Assembly: GCF_900129115.1 (NCBI RefSeq)
Contig: NZ_FQUR01000020.1
Coordinates: 1 to 43,434, forward strand
Reading direction: 5' to 3'
DNA length: 43,434 nt
Origin: Thermoanaerobacter uzonensis DSM 18761
GTDB taxonomy: Bacteria > Bacillota > Thermoanaerobacteria > Thermoanaerobacterales > Thermoanaerobacteraceae
Under the pieces are notes generated by a model. The model saw only the letters and a program-made list of their open reading frames with translations, ran no database searches and was not told the DNA's origin. Numbering within the stretch: position 1 is the first letter of the stretch; every line of letters begins with the position of its first letter. Below, piece by piece: positions 26,194 through 34,336 of this stretch. The translations under genes were made by a program, and so were the position numbers.

Positions 26194-27774
26194 TTATTTC
26201 ACTCTTACATTAGTCCATATACTGACACTGTCTTTAGGTAAAGTTATACTTAAAATGTCGTTTTCACTATTTCCTCTTTCAACTTTTAAATTGCTTCCTT
26301 TTAATAAACCCCTTAAATAATCACTGTATTTGCCTTTTCGAAGAGAAGTCTCTATATTTTTTACAGTAGTCTCTTCTCCTTTATTTATTGCAACTACAAC
26401 TATATCTTTGCCATATTGCCTCTCATAAATATAAACATCATTACTAACATATCTTGCTATTGTCTTACCATACTGTAATGCCGGTGTAACCTTACGCAAA
26501 TTTGACAGTTCTTTAATTAAAACATAAGCCTTAGTATTCTCATCAAACTTTTCCATCATTGGCCTATTGTAAGGGTCATTTCCGCCATTTGTGTCATTAT
26601 GCAAATACTGCTCTGTCCCATAATATATAGCTGGTATTCCGCGAGATGTCATTATAAAAGCAATAGCTTCGTGCAATTTGTCCTTATCATCATTGACTGA
26701 TAAAAACCTCGGCATATCGTGATTGTCTAGAAAAGTAACCAACTTATAAGGATTATCATAATCTTTATTTGTCTCTTCAATAGTATCATTCAATCTGTCA
26801 AAACCATAATCTTTTTCAAAAACATCTTTTATTGCACTGTTAAGCATAAAATCCAACACAGAAAAACCACTTGTATTAGCAAATTGAATATTATAACCGT
26901 ACAAAGGATCAGTTGGACCGTTTAACATCCACTCGCCAAAAAGAATAGCATCTTTATTAACGCCGTATATGGTATCAGCAAAACTTTTTACCCATTCCAT
27001 AGGCATATGCTTTGCTGCATCTAGCCTTACCCCATCAATTCCATGGCTAAACCATAACTTGATAGAATCCTTTAAATACTTGTCAACAATAGGATTACTT
27101 TGATCAAGGTCTGCAAGGTCAAACAAATTTTTATCCTGCAAGTCCTTTAAATTATTCCAGTTGGTAATTCCACCATTATGATGAAAAAGTTTATTGACAT
27201 CATTGCTATAAGTTCCTAATAATTTACCATCGTCATAAAGTGCACCGTTTTCAGCAAAGTCAGGATTGTTTTCATCTGCAGGACTTGTATGATTTGGAGC
27301 AAAATCTAGTATAACTTTTATTCCATTAGCATGAGCAGTCTTTACAAAATTGTCAAAGTCCTCCCATGAACCAAAATGTTCTTCTACTCTTTTAAAGTCC
27401 CTTGCCCAATATCCGTGATAAGGTGCATTTATTTCGCCATTATATATTGCTGGTTTGTTGATGTTGTCTACAACAGGAGAAATCCAAATAGCTGTTACTC
27501 CCATCCCTTTTATATAAGGAATTTTTTCTGTCAAACCTTTTAAATCTCCACCCCAATACATCCTCCAATTGGTATAAGTTGGATCAAACATACCTTTACT
27601 TATTTTTGGATCATCATTAGACTTATCCCCATTGTAAAACCTATCTATCATAACCTGATATATTACATCTGACTTAGGAGTAATATTAGAACTGGTATCT
27701 TTACTACCGCAACTGGTCAGCAATAAAGAAAAGAATAAAATTATTGCCGCAAATAGTTTTACATTCTTTCTCAT
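26194..27774 (-). CDS. secreted alpha-amylase lipoprotein, GH13 (cyclodextrin-glucanotransferase-like)
   Basis: 526 residues. Lipoprotein signal ending LLTSC (Cys 22), so it is attached outside the cell. GH13 barrel: QVMIDRFYNGDKSND at the start, DFAPNHTSP (region I), GVRLDAAKH (nucleophile D252), ILFGEWMLN (acid/base E281) and TFLDNHDMPRF (D353), then a short C domain. Barrel and loop sequences resemble cyclodextrin glucanotransferases, but the D and E starch-binding domains are missing, so it is a short form. Hydrolysis to maltodextrins or cyclodextrin formation are both possible. ATG 27774 is better placed than GTG 27777 behind AAGGGGG. First gene of the mal operon. Confidence 0.9.
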   Translation of the reverse strand: MRKNVKLFAAIILFFSLLLTSCGSKDTSSNITPKSDVIYQVMIDRFYNGDKSNDDPKISKGMFDPTYTNWRMYWGGDLKGLTEKIPYIKGMGVTAIWISPVVDNINKPAIYNGEINAPYHGYWARDFKRVEEHFGSWEDFDNFVKTAHANGIKVILDFAPNHTSPADENNPDFAENGALYDDGKLLGTYSNDVNKLFHHNGGITNWNNLKDLQDKNLFDLADLDQSNPIVDKYLKDSIKLWFSHGIDGVRLDAAKHMPMEWVKSFADTIYGVNKDAILFGEWMLNGPTDPLYGYNIQFANTSGFSVLDFMLNSAIKDVFEKDYGFDRLNDTIEETNKDYDNPYKLVTFLDNHDMPRFLSVNDDKDKLHEAIAFIMTSRGIPAIYYGTEQYLHNDTNGGNDPYNRPMMEKFDENTKAYVLIKELSNLRKVTPALQYGKTIARYVSNDVYIYERQYGKDIVVVAINKGEETTVKNIETSLRKGKYSDYLRGLLKGSNLKVERGNSENDILSITLPKDSVSIWTNVRVK

Positions 27775-27811
27775 CACTTTCCCCCTTACAAATAATTGCT
27801 AATATATTACA

Positions 27812-27823
27812 GCAATCGCTTTC
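27812..27823. promoter_or_regulatory. degenerate second LacI-type operator
   Basis: GCAATCGCTTTC differs from the GCAAnCGnTTGC pattern at one arm position and lies 42 bases from the full operator, a spacing that could allow looping. Weak on its own. Confidence 0.35.
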
Positions 27824-27850
27824 TTGAAATGTATTTTTTAAAAGCGCCCA

Positions 27851-27876
27851 ATTGCAACAGTGTTGCAATCGCTTGC
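27851..27876. promoter_or_regulatory. LacI-family operator plus overlapping palindrome, amylase-mal operon
   Basis: GCAATCGCTTGC at 27865-27876 fits GCAAnCGnTTGC, as does the site at the glucoamylase gene. It overlaps a perfect 19-base palindrome at 27851-27869 (arms ATTGCAACA and TGTTGCAAT around a single G). Both lie just downstream of the -10 box, where a bound repressor would block transcription. Catabolite control by a CcpA-like protein or induction through a MalR-like protein are both possible. Confidence 0.65.
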
Positions 27877-27892
27877 GCTTGCTTTCAATATT

Positions 27893-27921
27893 ATTGTATA
27901 TCTTACTTTAACAAATGTCAA
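27893..27921 (-). promoter_or_regulatory. strong sigma-A-type promoter of the amylase-malEFG operon
   Basis: Minus strand: TTGACA (27921-27916), exactly 17 bp, then TACAAT (27898-27893). About 120 bases of leader follow, containing the LacI-type operators, before ATG 27774. Confidence 0.8.
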
Positions 27922-27958
27922 TATGTTTTTTTGTACAACATAGACTAAAATTCGTCGT

Positions 27959-28933
27959 TTACTTAAGCAGGCTTACAATTACTTCTGCAAGCTTTTGCTC
28001 ATCGTGCCTTATAAATTCATTTTTTAAAGCTACTAAATTTTCTTCTACCACTTTAATTCCCATACTTTCTAACTGATTTTTATCGTATTCAACAGGTTGT
28101 GACATGTCTTTTATATAGCGCTCCATATAATCATGGGGAATTTCGCCATTGTTGACAATAATGTAATCTAGAGATTTAAGCCCATGTTCAAAAAGAGCCT
28201 TCACATGGTCACAAGCAGTATAGCCCAAAGTCTCTCCTGGCTGTGTCATGATATTGCAAACATAAACTTTAACCGCTCTGGAAGCTTCAATGGCGTCACC
28301 CACTCCATCTACCAAAAGATTAGGGATTACACTCGTATATAAACTTCCGGGACCCAATACAATGACATCAGCATTTAATATATCCACTAGCACTTCTTCA
28401 AAAGGCTCTGCATGAGAAGGTTCAATATATATCCTTTTTATATTACTGTTTTCTTTTTGCTGTACAACAGGAATTTGCGATTCCCCTTTGATGATAATTC
28501 CATTTTCAAGCTCTGCTACAAGCCTTACATCATCAAGAGTTACAGGAATAACTTTCCCTGATACAGCAAGCACATCACTCATCTTTTTTACAGCTTCTTC
28601 AAAATTTTTAGAAATGCCTATCATGGCTGCCAAAAACAAATTCCCAAAATTTTGCCCTTTTAGCATTCCCTCAGTAAACCTGTACTGCAAAAGTTGTTCC
28701 ATTGTAGGCTCTGTGTTTGCTAAAGCCAGTATACAATTTCGGATATCTCCAGGCGGCAGTATACCTAAATCCTGTCTTAGGATTCCTGACCCACCGCCAT
28801 CATCTGCTACTGTAACTACCGCAGTAATATTGGTTGTATAAAGCTTTAATCCTCTTAGCATGGTAGAAAGCCCTGTACCTCCGCCAATAGCAACAATACG
28901 AGGCCCCCCTTTAGTATTATTCTTTGTAAACAT
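27959..28933 (-). CDS. yvcK: YvcK/GlmR-family protein (putative gluconeogenesis factor)
   Basis: 324 residues of the CofD-like UPF0052 family. It starts with KGGPRIVAIGGGTGLSTMLR and includes VTVADDGGGSGILRQDLGIL, PPGDIRNCILALAN and the C-terminal GETLGYTACDHVKAL. Bacillus YvcK/GlmR binds UDP-GlcNAc and helps route carbon to cell-wall precursors during growth on gluconeogenic sources. It follows rapZ with one base between them, in the usual order. The usual next gene whiA is not here: the starch block intervenes. Confidence 0.93.
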   Translation of the reverse strand: MFTKNNTKGGPRIVAIGGGTGLSTMLRGLKLYTTNITAVVTVADDGGGSGILRQDLGILPPGDIRNCILALANTEPTMEQLLQYRFTEGMLKGQNFGNLFLAAMIGISKNFEEAVKKMSDVLAVSGKVIPVTLDDVRLVAELENGIIIKGESQIPVVQQKENSNIKRIYIEPSHAEPFEEVLVDILNADVIVLGPGSLYTSVIPNLLVDGVGDAIEASRAVKVYVCNIMTQPGETLGYTACDHVKALFEHGLKSLDYIIVNNGEIPHDYMERYIKDMSQPVEYDKNQLESMGIKVVEENLVALKNEFIRHDEQKLAEVIVSLLK

Positions 28934-28934
28934 A

Positions 28935-29789
28935 TTACTCCTCTCCTATATCTCTATGGTGCAAAATAACAGAATAATCTTCTTTTTTTAGAAACTCAAA
29001 AAGGGCATTTGCAATAGTAACAGACCTATGTTTTCCTCCTGTGCATCCAATAGCTATAACGAGTTGAGATTTCCCTTCTCTTATATAATATGGGATTAAA
29101 AATTTAATCATGTCCCCTAATTTCTTTAAAAACTCCTTTGCTTCATCCCATTTCATCACGTACTCTTTTACCTTATCATCATTTCCTGTTAAAGGTCTTA
29201 ATTCTTCAATATAAAAAGGATTAGGCAAAAACCTCACATCAAATACAAGGTCAGCATCAAGAGGTATTCCGTATTTATATCCAAAAGACATAATATCTAT
29301 TATGATTCCTTTAAACTTTTTCCCTTTTAAAAAGATATTAGACAATTCCTCTTTTAACTGAGAAGATGTTAAATTAGAAGTATCTATTATGCTATTGGCA
29401 ATTTTCCTTATTTCTGCAAGTCTCTTTCTTTCCTCATTTATTCCATCAACTATTCTACCTTCTTCAGAAAGAGGATGTTTTCTTCTGGTTTCTTTAAACC
29501 TCTTTATCAAAACCTCATCAGAAGCTTCCAAAAAAACTATTTCATAATCGTAGTTATTTTTTTTTAAAAATTCAAGGCTAGAGTAGATGTCCTCAAAAAA
29601 CTGACCACCTCTTAAATCCATACCAAGGGCTACCTTATCAACATTTTTTGAGTGATAAAAAAGGTCAGCAAGTTTTGGAAGGAGAGCAGGCGGAAAATTG
29701 TCTATACAAAAAAAGCCCATATCCTCCATAGCCTTCAATGCTTGTGTTTTTCCAGCACCAGAAAGGCCTGTTATTATTACAAACCTCAT
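28935..29789 (-). CDS. rapZ: RapZ/YvcJ-family nucleotide-binding protein
   Basis: 284 residues. Walker A GLSGAGKTQALKAMEDMG at the N-terminus, then GFFCIDNFPPALLPKLADLF, and the C-terminal IGCTGGKHRSVTIANALFEF, which is the family signature. Bacillus YvcJ is a GTP/ATP-hydrolysing protein; E. coli RapZ is an RNA adaptor controlling GlmS. Both link to amino-sugar metabolism, in keeping with yvcK next door and murB upstream. It starts 7 bases after the PHP gene. Confidence 0.95.
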   Translation of the reverse strand: MRFVIITGLSGAGKTQALKAMEDMGFFCIDNFPPALLPKLADLFYHSKNVDKVALGMDLRGGQFFEDIYSSLEFLKKNNYDYEIVFLEASDEVLIKRFKETRRKHPLSEEGRIVDGINEERKRLAEIRKIANSIIDTSNLTSSQLKEELSNIFLKGKKFKGIIIDIMSFGYKYGIPLDADLVFDVRFLPNPFYIEELRPLTGNDDKVKEYVMKWDEAKEFLKKLGDMIKFLIPYYIREGKSQLVIAIGCTGGKHRSVTIANALFEFLKKEDYSVILHHRDIGEE

Positions 29790-29796
29790 AAAAATA

Positions 29797-30528
29797 TCAC
29801 CCCTTTGCGTTTATTATATCTTCTTCTGTTAGTCCCGCCTCTTTTGCAATTTCTATTCCTCTTTCAAAGTTTCCTACTCTAAAAGGTGTATGTGCATCGC
29901 TGTTTATTGCAAATTTGCATCCCTCTTTTTTAGCTATCTTTACATATTCAACTGTCATATAACCGTGACTTGAATTAATTTCAAGAGATGTCCCTCTCTC
30001 TTTTGCTGCTTTTGCAATCTTTTGTGTATCAATATCTACTTTAGCTCCCGGATGTGTTATTATGTCTATTTTGTATTTCTTTATTGCATTGATCATTGCA
30101 TCAGTATTTTTTTCTCTCATCTCTTCCCTCAAGGAAATAGAATATTTACTTGCCATGTTCTTACCAAAAAGCTGTAAAGCACTTCTAAAGTTTCTAGGTA
30201 TAACTCCTTCATGGTATCCCATAAGCAAAATATCTAGATATTTCATAAGTTCATCTGGAACATCAATATCTCCTTCTAAGCTGATTAAATTAGCTTCTAC
30301 TCCCATCAGCACTTTAATTTGAGGATATTTTTCATTAATCTTATCTATTTCTTCTCTCATTTTTTTAAAATCCCCTTTTCTTAAGCCATAAAATACATGA
30401 GCTGGCCCATGGTCAGTAATTGCAATCTCATCAAGCCCAATTTCTATCGCCCTTTTTACGTTATCTTCTATTGTACCTTTTCCATGACTGTATACCGTAT
30501 GAGTGTGATAATCAGCAAAAATTTTCAT
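29797..30528 (-). CDS. PHP-domain phosphoesterase (YcdX-like)
   Basis: 243 residues forming a stand-alone PHP domain. Metal ligands are visible in FADYHTHTVYSHGKGTIEDN, AITDHGPAH, MGVEANLISLEGD, DIITHPGAKVD and INSDAHTP. PHP enzymes are metal-dependent phosphoesterases, including histidinol phosphatases and YcdX-type proteins. The position between murB and rapZ is conserved in clostridia and does not suggest histidine synthesis. Substrate unknown. Confidence 0.88.
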   Translation of the reverse strand: MKIFADYHTHTVYSHGKGTIEDNVKRAIEIGLDEIAITDHGPAHVFYGLRKGDFKKMREEIDKINEKYPQIKVLMGVEANLISLEGDIDVPDELMKYLDILLMGYHEGVIPRNFRSALQLFGKNMASKYSISLREEMREKNTDAMINAIKKYKIDIITHPGAKVDIDTQKIAKAAKERGTSLEINSSHGYMTVEYVKIAKKEGCKFAINSDAHTPFRVGNFERGIEIAKEAGLTEEDIINAKG

Positions 30529-30540
30529 TTGTCAAATCAC

Positions 30541-31446
30541 CTATTTCTCTCCTATTATTTTTATTTCTGGTACAAGTTCCACTCCAAACTTTTCTTTTAC
30601 TACTTTTTGTATATGCTCAATCAAATTTAAAACATCGTAAAAAGTTGCATTGCCAGTATTTATAATAAATCCCGAATGTTTTTCAGAAACTTTAGCTCCT
30701 CCAATTGAATAACCTTTCAGTCCTGCCTCTTCAATCAATTTTCCAGCATAATATCCAGGAGGCCTTTTAAAAGTACTTCCGGCACTTGGATACTCTAAAG
30801 GCTGTCTTTCCCTTCTTTTTGCATTTAGTTCCTCCATTTTGCTTTTTATATCTTCGTATTTTCCTTTTGTTAAACTAAGCCATCCTCTTAAAACAATCCA
30901 ATCCTTTTCCTGAATAATACTATGTCTATAGGAAAATTTCATTTCTTCGTTTGACAAAATCAATATACTGCCTTCTCCATCTAAAACCTCTACCTTTTCT
31001 ACCACGTCCTTCATTTCAGGCCCATAAGCCCCTGCGTTCATAACTATTGCTCCACCTAAAGTGCCAGGAATCCCGCTAGCAAATTCGAATCCTGCAAGTT
31101 CATGTACAAGTGCCACATTGGCGATATAGGAAAGAGGCGCTCCTGCTTCAGCTATTATCCTATTACTTTCTACGATTACATTCCTCAAAGAGGATAATTT
31201 TATTACAACTCCTCTAATACCCTTTTCACTTACTAATAGATTAGTGCCATTTCCCAATATAAAAAAGGGGATTTTTTCTCCTTTCAACAAAGATATGATT
31301 TCTAATAATTCTTTACGATTATTTGGTACAACTAACAAATCTGCAGGTCCACCTATTTTAAAAGAAGTGTGTCTTTTCATGGGCTCGTTTAAATACAATT
31401 TCCCTTCTTTTAAAATATCTTTCAATTTGTCAACTATCTCAATCAC
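30541..31446 (-). CDS. murB: UDP-N-acetylenolpyruvoylglucosamine reductase
   Basis: FAD-dependent reductase of peptidoglycan precursor synthesis (UDP-GlcNAc-enolpyruvate to UDP-MurNAc). FAD-binding TSFKIGGPADLLVVPN, LGNGTNLLVSEKG, and GIPGTLGGAIVMNAGAYG. The catalytic region is YPSAGSTFKRPPGYYAGKLI; the Ser in AGSTF is the proton donor of type II MurB. An open frame reaches TTG 31461, but GAGGAG precedes GTG 31446, giving 301 residues, the usual length. It heads the murB-PHP-rapZ-yvcK unit. Confidence 0.95.
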   Translation of the reverse strand: MIEIVDKLKDILKEGKLYLNEPMKRHTSFKIGGPADLLVVPNNRKELLEIISLLKGEKIPFFILGNGTNLLVSEKGIRGVVIKLSSLRNVIVESNRIIAEAGAPLSYIANVALVHELAGFEFASGIPGTLGGAIVMNAGAYGPEMKDVVEKVEVLDGEGSILILSNEEMKFSYRHSIIQEKDWIVLRGWLSLTKGKYEDIKSKMEELNAKRRERQPLEYPSAGSTFKRPPGYYAGKLIEEAGLKGYSIGGAKVSEKHSGFIINTGNATFYDVLNLIEHIQKVVKEKFGVELVPEIKIIGEK

Positions 31447-31574
31447 TGTACCACTCCTCAAAATTTAAAGTTTAACTACCCCATCTATAGTCTATCTATA
31501 ACATATTGTTTTCATTCCAAAATGAAACTTTACATGCAATTTTATAATATCACTTTTTTTTCACAAAATAAATA

Positions 31575-31590
31575 GAGGGGATAACCCCTC
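31575..31590 (-). terminator. terminator behind the zinc-ribbon gene
   Basis: GAGGGG-ATAA-CCCCTC hairpin 2 bases after the stop codon, followed on the minus strand by TATTTATTTT. Confidence 0.75.
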
Positions 31591-31592
31591 CT

Positions 31593-31817
31593 TTATGCAT
31601 TGTAACAAACTTTAAATCTTTTGCTTATGCAACCTTCCGAATCATACATGCTCACAACAGCTGTACACTTTTTTATTTTTATCTCGCAATTGCAATCCCT
31701 GCAAAAATATAGGTTATTCCCTATTTTGCCCACATTGGTACTTTTGCAATTTGGGCATTCCACAGCAATCACCTCTTCATCAGCTGCTTACACTCTAAAA
31801 CTATCAAAAGGAAACAT
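31593..31817 (-). pseudogene. small zinc-ribbon protein with in-frame TAA at codon 10
   Basis: ATG 31817 has an excellent GGAGGTG site and reads MFPFDSFRV, then TAA at 31790-31788, then the same frame continues AADEEVIAVECPNCKSTNVG, with LYFCRDCNCEIKIKKC and a further Cys-rich tail. CPNC...CRDC is a treble-clef/zinc-ribbon pair. CAA to TAA would restore a 74-residue protein. Alternatively translation begins at GTG 31763 after GAGGTGA, giving 56 residues with the whole ribbon. The terminator is intact. I lean towards a recent nonsense mutation. Confidence 0.6.
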
Positions 31818-32105
31818 TACACCTCCTGTAATTAGTTTTATTCCAGTCTAAGCAGCTTTTGATTTGTGCATTAAATGATCTTAAAATTTTGAATATTTTA
31901 TGCACCCGTTAAGATTTTTTCAATTCCAATTTTTATTATACCACAAGGAAAGAAATCGAATATAGCTTGAAATTTCTTTATATCTTCTAATATTTTGAAT
32001 TTTTCCTTATATTTATTCGTTATTTCTCCCTTTAACAAAAAAAATATCCGTTTTTCTATGCTTTTTGCTAAAATATAGCGCATATAATTATATGAGGTGG
32101 TCCAC

Positions 32106-32432
32106 ATGATCTTTAAAGTTATAAAGGTATTTTCCATTCCTTTTTTCACTTCAATGGGGGTTGTCATAGGCGGAACACTTATTGGTGCTTTATCTTCTAT
32201 TTTTACTTCAGATTCTCCCATCAAAGTCATAAACATGATATTAAAAGATATACGCTTATGGGCAATATTAATAGGCCTTGGAGGTTCCTTTTCTGCTATA
32301 AGAGGTTTTGAAGTGGGTCTTAAAGGTGAATTTACACAACTTATAAAACAAGGCTTAATAATTTTAGGGGCATTTCTGGGATCTTATGCAGGGTTTAAAA
32401 TTATTTCTTTTATTGTTGGTGATTTAAAGTGA
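32106..32432 (+). CDS. ytrH: sporulation membrane protein YtrH
   Basis: 108 residues with about three hydrophobic helices: VFSIPFFTSMGVVIGGTLIG, RLWAILIGLGGSFSAI and GLIILGAFLGSYAGFKI. These match the YtrH family, which Bacillus expresses in the mother cell and needs for efficient sporulation. A GTG lies at 32097, but GAGGTGG is five bases from ATG 32106. The next gene overlaps its stop (GTGA), as expected for the ytrH-ytrI pair. In Bacillus this pair is near dnaE, here 17 kb away. Confidence 0.85.
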   Translation: MIFKVIKVFSIPFFTSMGVVIGGTLIGALSSIFTSDSPIKVINMILKDIRLWAILIGLGGSFSAIRGFEVGLKGEFTQLIKQGLIILGAFLGSYAGFKIISFIVGDLK

Positions 32433-32881
32433 GAAATCTTCATATTTATATTAGCATCTTCATTCTTGGCTTTATCATTGGAAGTTCTATCATCAACGCA
32501 ATAAACGGAGTTAAAATCGAAAAGTTAATTTTTGAAAAAGAAGCCTACAAGCTTAAAACGCTTGAACTTAATGAAAAAATATCAAAACTTAACGAAACAC
32601 TAAAGGCCAGACCTCAAAGAGCAGTTACAGAAATAATAGTTCATATAAATACAGAAGACAATAAATTAGCGATTGAAATAGAAAAATACACAAAAGAAAA
32701 ATTAAGCAGTCTCTACGGCAAAGACGTAGAAAAAATAGACCCTCTATTAATAAAAAACATTTTTGATGGTAGAATTTTAACAATTGAAAACAAAAAACTA
32801 ATGTTAAAAGTCAAATTTATTGTAGTAAATACTACCCTCGAAATCTATTTAGACATTGAGGAAAAAGTACCCTTAGAATAA
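32429..32881 (+). CDS. ytrI: sporulation protein YtrI-like
   Basis: 150 residues starting at GTG 32429, which overlaps the ytrH stop by 4 bases. One N-terminal membrane helix (HIYISIFILGFIIGSSII), a short coiled coil (KLKTLELNEKISKLNETLKA) and a C-terminal alpha/beta domain follow, as in YtrI. The two proteins probably act together in the forespore/mother-cell membrane. The assignment rests on architecture and the ytrH neighbour more than on sharp motifs. Confidence 0.75.
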   Translation: MRNLHIYISIFILGFIIGSSIINAINGVKIEKLIFEKEAYKLKTLELNEKISKLNETLKARPQRAVTEIIVHINTEDNKLAIEIEKYTKEKLSSLYGKDVEKIDPLLIKNIFDGRILTIENKKLMLKVKFIVVNTTLEIYLDIEEKVPLE

Positions 32882-32902
32882 ACAGACATAAAATTGTTTG
32901 CC

Positions 32903-33052
32903 TTACATTTCTAAGTCTCTCTTTATTCTCGCAACAATAGAATCGGCAGCTTCAAATTCCATATTTATACATTTTTCTGCCTGGTCAAATCTATACCAGT
33001 GTATATTATCGACATTAGGTTTTAAAAAATCTCTTTGGAATTTTCTTACTCC
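32903..33052 (-). pseudogene. orphan C-terminal coding fragment, possibly NUDIX-like
   Basis: A 49-codon minus-strand frame opens at a TGA (33055-33053) overlapping the isochorismatase 3' end and has no plausible start codon or ribosome site. It reads RKFQRDFLKPNVDNIHWYRF, then DQAEKCINMEFEAADSIVAR and IKRDLEM with a stop at 32905-32903. The WYRFDQAEKC segment recalls the C-terminal part of some NUDIX hydrolases, but this is a guess. It looks like the tail of a gene whose front was deleted. Confidence 0.45.
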
Positions 33053-33792
33053 TCAAGAAGCTCTTTTACAACTTCTATACCGTTTAATTTCATGTGATAC
33101 AAAAACATGGTATGTATCAAATTACCATCATGAGGCATTATCTTGAGGGACTCGGCAGTTTTTACAGATGTATCATAAGTTTCAACGCAATTTTCCGGTA
33201 CAATTACATTTACTTTAAGATTATTGGCATTTGCAATCATTTTTATAGACATAGCCGTCTGGTAAACGCATAAGTCAGTGCAATCTCCTACAACAATAAA
33301 AGTAGATTTTCCTTCCTTTATCATTTCAATAACTTTCTTCAAAAACTCATTCCCGCCTTCTAATTCCCCACCAAAAAACACATTTAATGAATTTTTCTCT
33401 ACAATCACAGGTTCTCCTTCAATTATTTCTTTTAATTCGTCAACAATTTCACCCTCATAGGTACCTTTTACACAGTGAGGAGGAAATTCTCCAAATTCAA
33501 CTGCATCTGAAGGATGAGCGTCATTTAAAAAGAACACATTTTTTATCCCCATTCTGTAGCAGACCTTTAACAAATTCTTTATAGGTTCTATTATGCCTGC
33601 CACTCTTGGACTAGCTAATGGACCGCTTTTACAAAAACCGTTTAGCATATCCACAACCAAAACTGAAACCCTATCCTCTCCACCAGCATTGTATATTACA
33701 CTGCTCAAGCTTTTTTCTTCCAAGTTACTATAAAAATCAAAAAGGTAATTTAAAAAGGGTCTAGTGTTATACAAAAAGCTATCAAAATTCAT
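33046..33792 (-). CDS. isochorismatase-family cysteine hydrolase
   Basis: 248 residues. The catalytic triad is visible as Asp in VLVVDMLNGFCKSG, Lys in EKNSLNVFFGG and Cys in VVGDCTDLCVYQTAMSI. PHCVKGTYEGEIVDELKE is the usual substrate-loop region. The family includes nicotinamidases, isochorismatases and ureidoacrylate hydrolases. The metal-site pattern near NDAHPSDAVEFGEFPPHC is nicotinamidase-like, so recycling of nicotinamide to nicotinate is my first guess. The N-terminal extension of about 45 residues is unusual for PncA. It ends next to the orphan fragment. Confidence 0.82.
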   Translation of the reverse strand: MNFDSFLYNTRPFLNYLFDFYSNLEEKSLSSVIYNAGGEDRVSVLVVDMLNGFCKSGPLASPRVAGIIEPIKNLLKVCYRMGIKNVFFLNDAHPSDAVEFGEFPPHCVKGTYEGEIVDELKEIIEGEPVIVEKNSLNVFFGGELEGGNEFLKKVIEMIKEGKSTFIVVGDCTDLCVYQTAMSIKMIANANNLKVNVIVPENCVETYDTSVKTAESLKIMPHDGNLIHTMFLYHMKLNGIEVVKELLEE

Positions 33793-33846
33793 AAAAAATT
33801 ACCCCCTCTAATCAACTCTTTTGCCAAAATTATACCACAAAAATAC

Positions 33847-34272
33847 TTAATCCAGTACATTGAAAAAAGTTTCTCTTGCCACAGCTAAAAGCCTCCCCTC
33901 TTCTGTGTAAGCTTCACAAACTGCAACAGTAGTTTTATTGCCAGCATGTACTATTTTTCCAATCGCCTTTACTTTGTCAACCAAATTTGCAGGTGAAACA
34001 TAATTTATATTCATTTCAAGAGTCACCACTTGCTTTCCAACTGTGCGAGCTGCCATACCCATTGTAATATCCATCAAAGAAAAAAGCACACCTCCATGAG
34101 CAATGCCAAGAGGATTTAAGTGTTTTTCTTCAATTTCCATTTTTGTAACAGCATAACCCTTCCCTAATTCTGCTACATGTACCCCTATTAATTGATGAAA
34201 ATTAGTACTCTTATTTATTTTTAAAAGTTCTTCAAAAAGTTTTTCATCTATTCCACCATTTATTGCTTTCAC
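33847..34272 (-). CDS. PaaI-type hotdog thioesterase
   Basis: 141 residues, a single hotdog domain. The segment LNPLGIAHGGVLFSLMDITM is the PaaI/YdiI signature, with the conserved HGG and Asp. VSPANLVDKVKAIGKIVHAG continues the fold. It should hydrolyse an aryl- or acyl-CoA thioester in the cytosol; the substrate is open. A GGAGGGCG site precedes ATG 34272. A second, unrelated hotdog thioesterase occurs at 7895-8311. Confidence 0.85.
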   Translation of the reverse strand: MKAINGGIDEKLFEELLKINKSTNFHQLIGVHVAELGKGYAVTKMEIEEKHLNPLGIAHGGVLFSLMDITMGMAARTVGKQVVTLEMNINYVSPANLVDKVKAIGKIVHAGNKTTVAVCEAYTEEGRLLAVARETFFNVLD

Positions 34273-34315
34273 CTTCCCGCCCTCCTCATAAGTAGTTGTT
34301 ATTATTATACCATAA

Positions 34316-34336
34316 AAACACAGGACTTTTCATGTG
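34316..34336 (-). repeat. left flanking terminator copy of repeat E
   Basis: Hairpin remnant AAACACAGG...CATGTG with loop ACTTTT, just left of repeat E. Its counterpart is AGGACTTTTCCTGTGTTT at 34511-34528; one base of the stem differs. On the minus strand this distal copy is followed by the T-run TTTTTATGG, so it was the U-tract end of the PAP2-gene terminator. Confidence 0.65.

Noticed and set aside
31898..32236. 112-codon minus-strand ORF opposite ytrH
   Set aside because: It is antisense to a recognised gene with good start and coupling to ytrI, and shows no family pattern.
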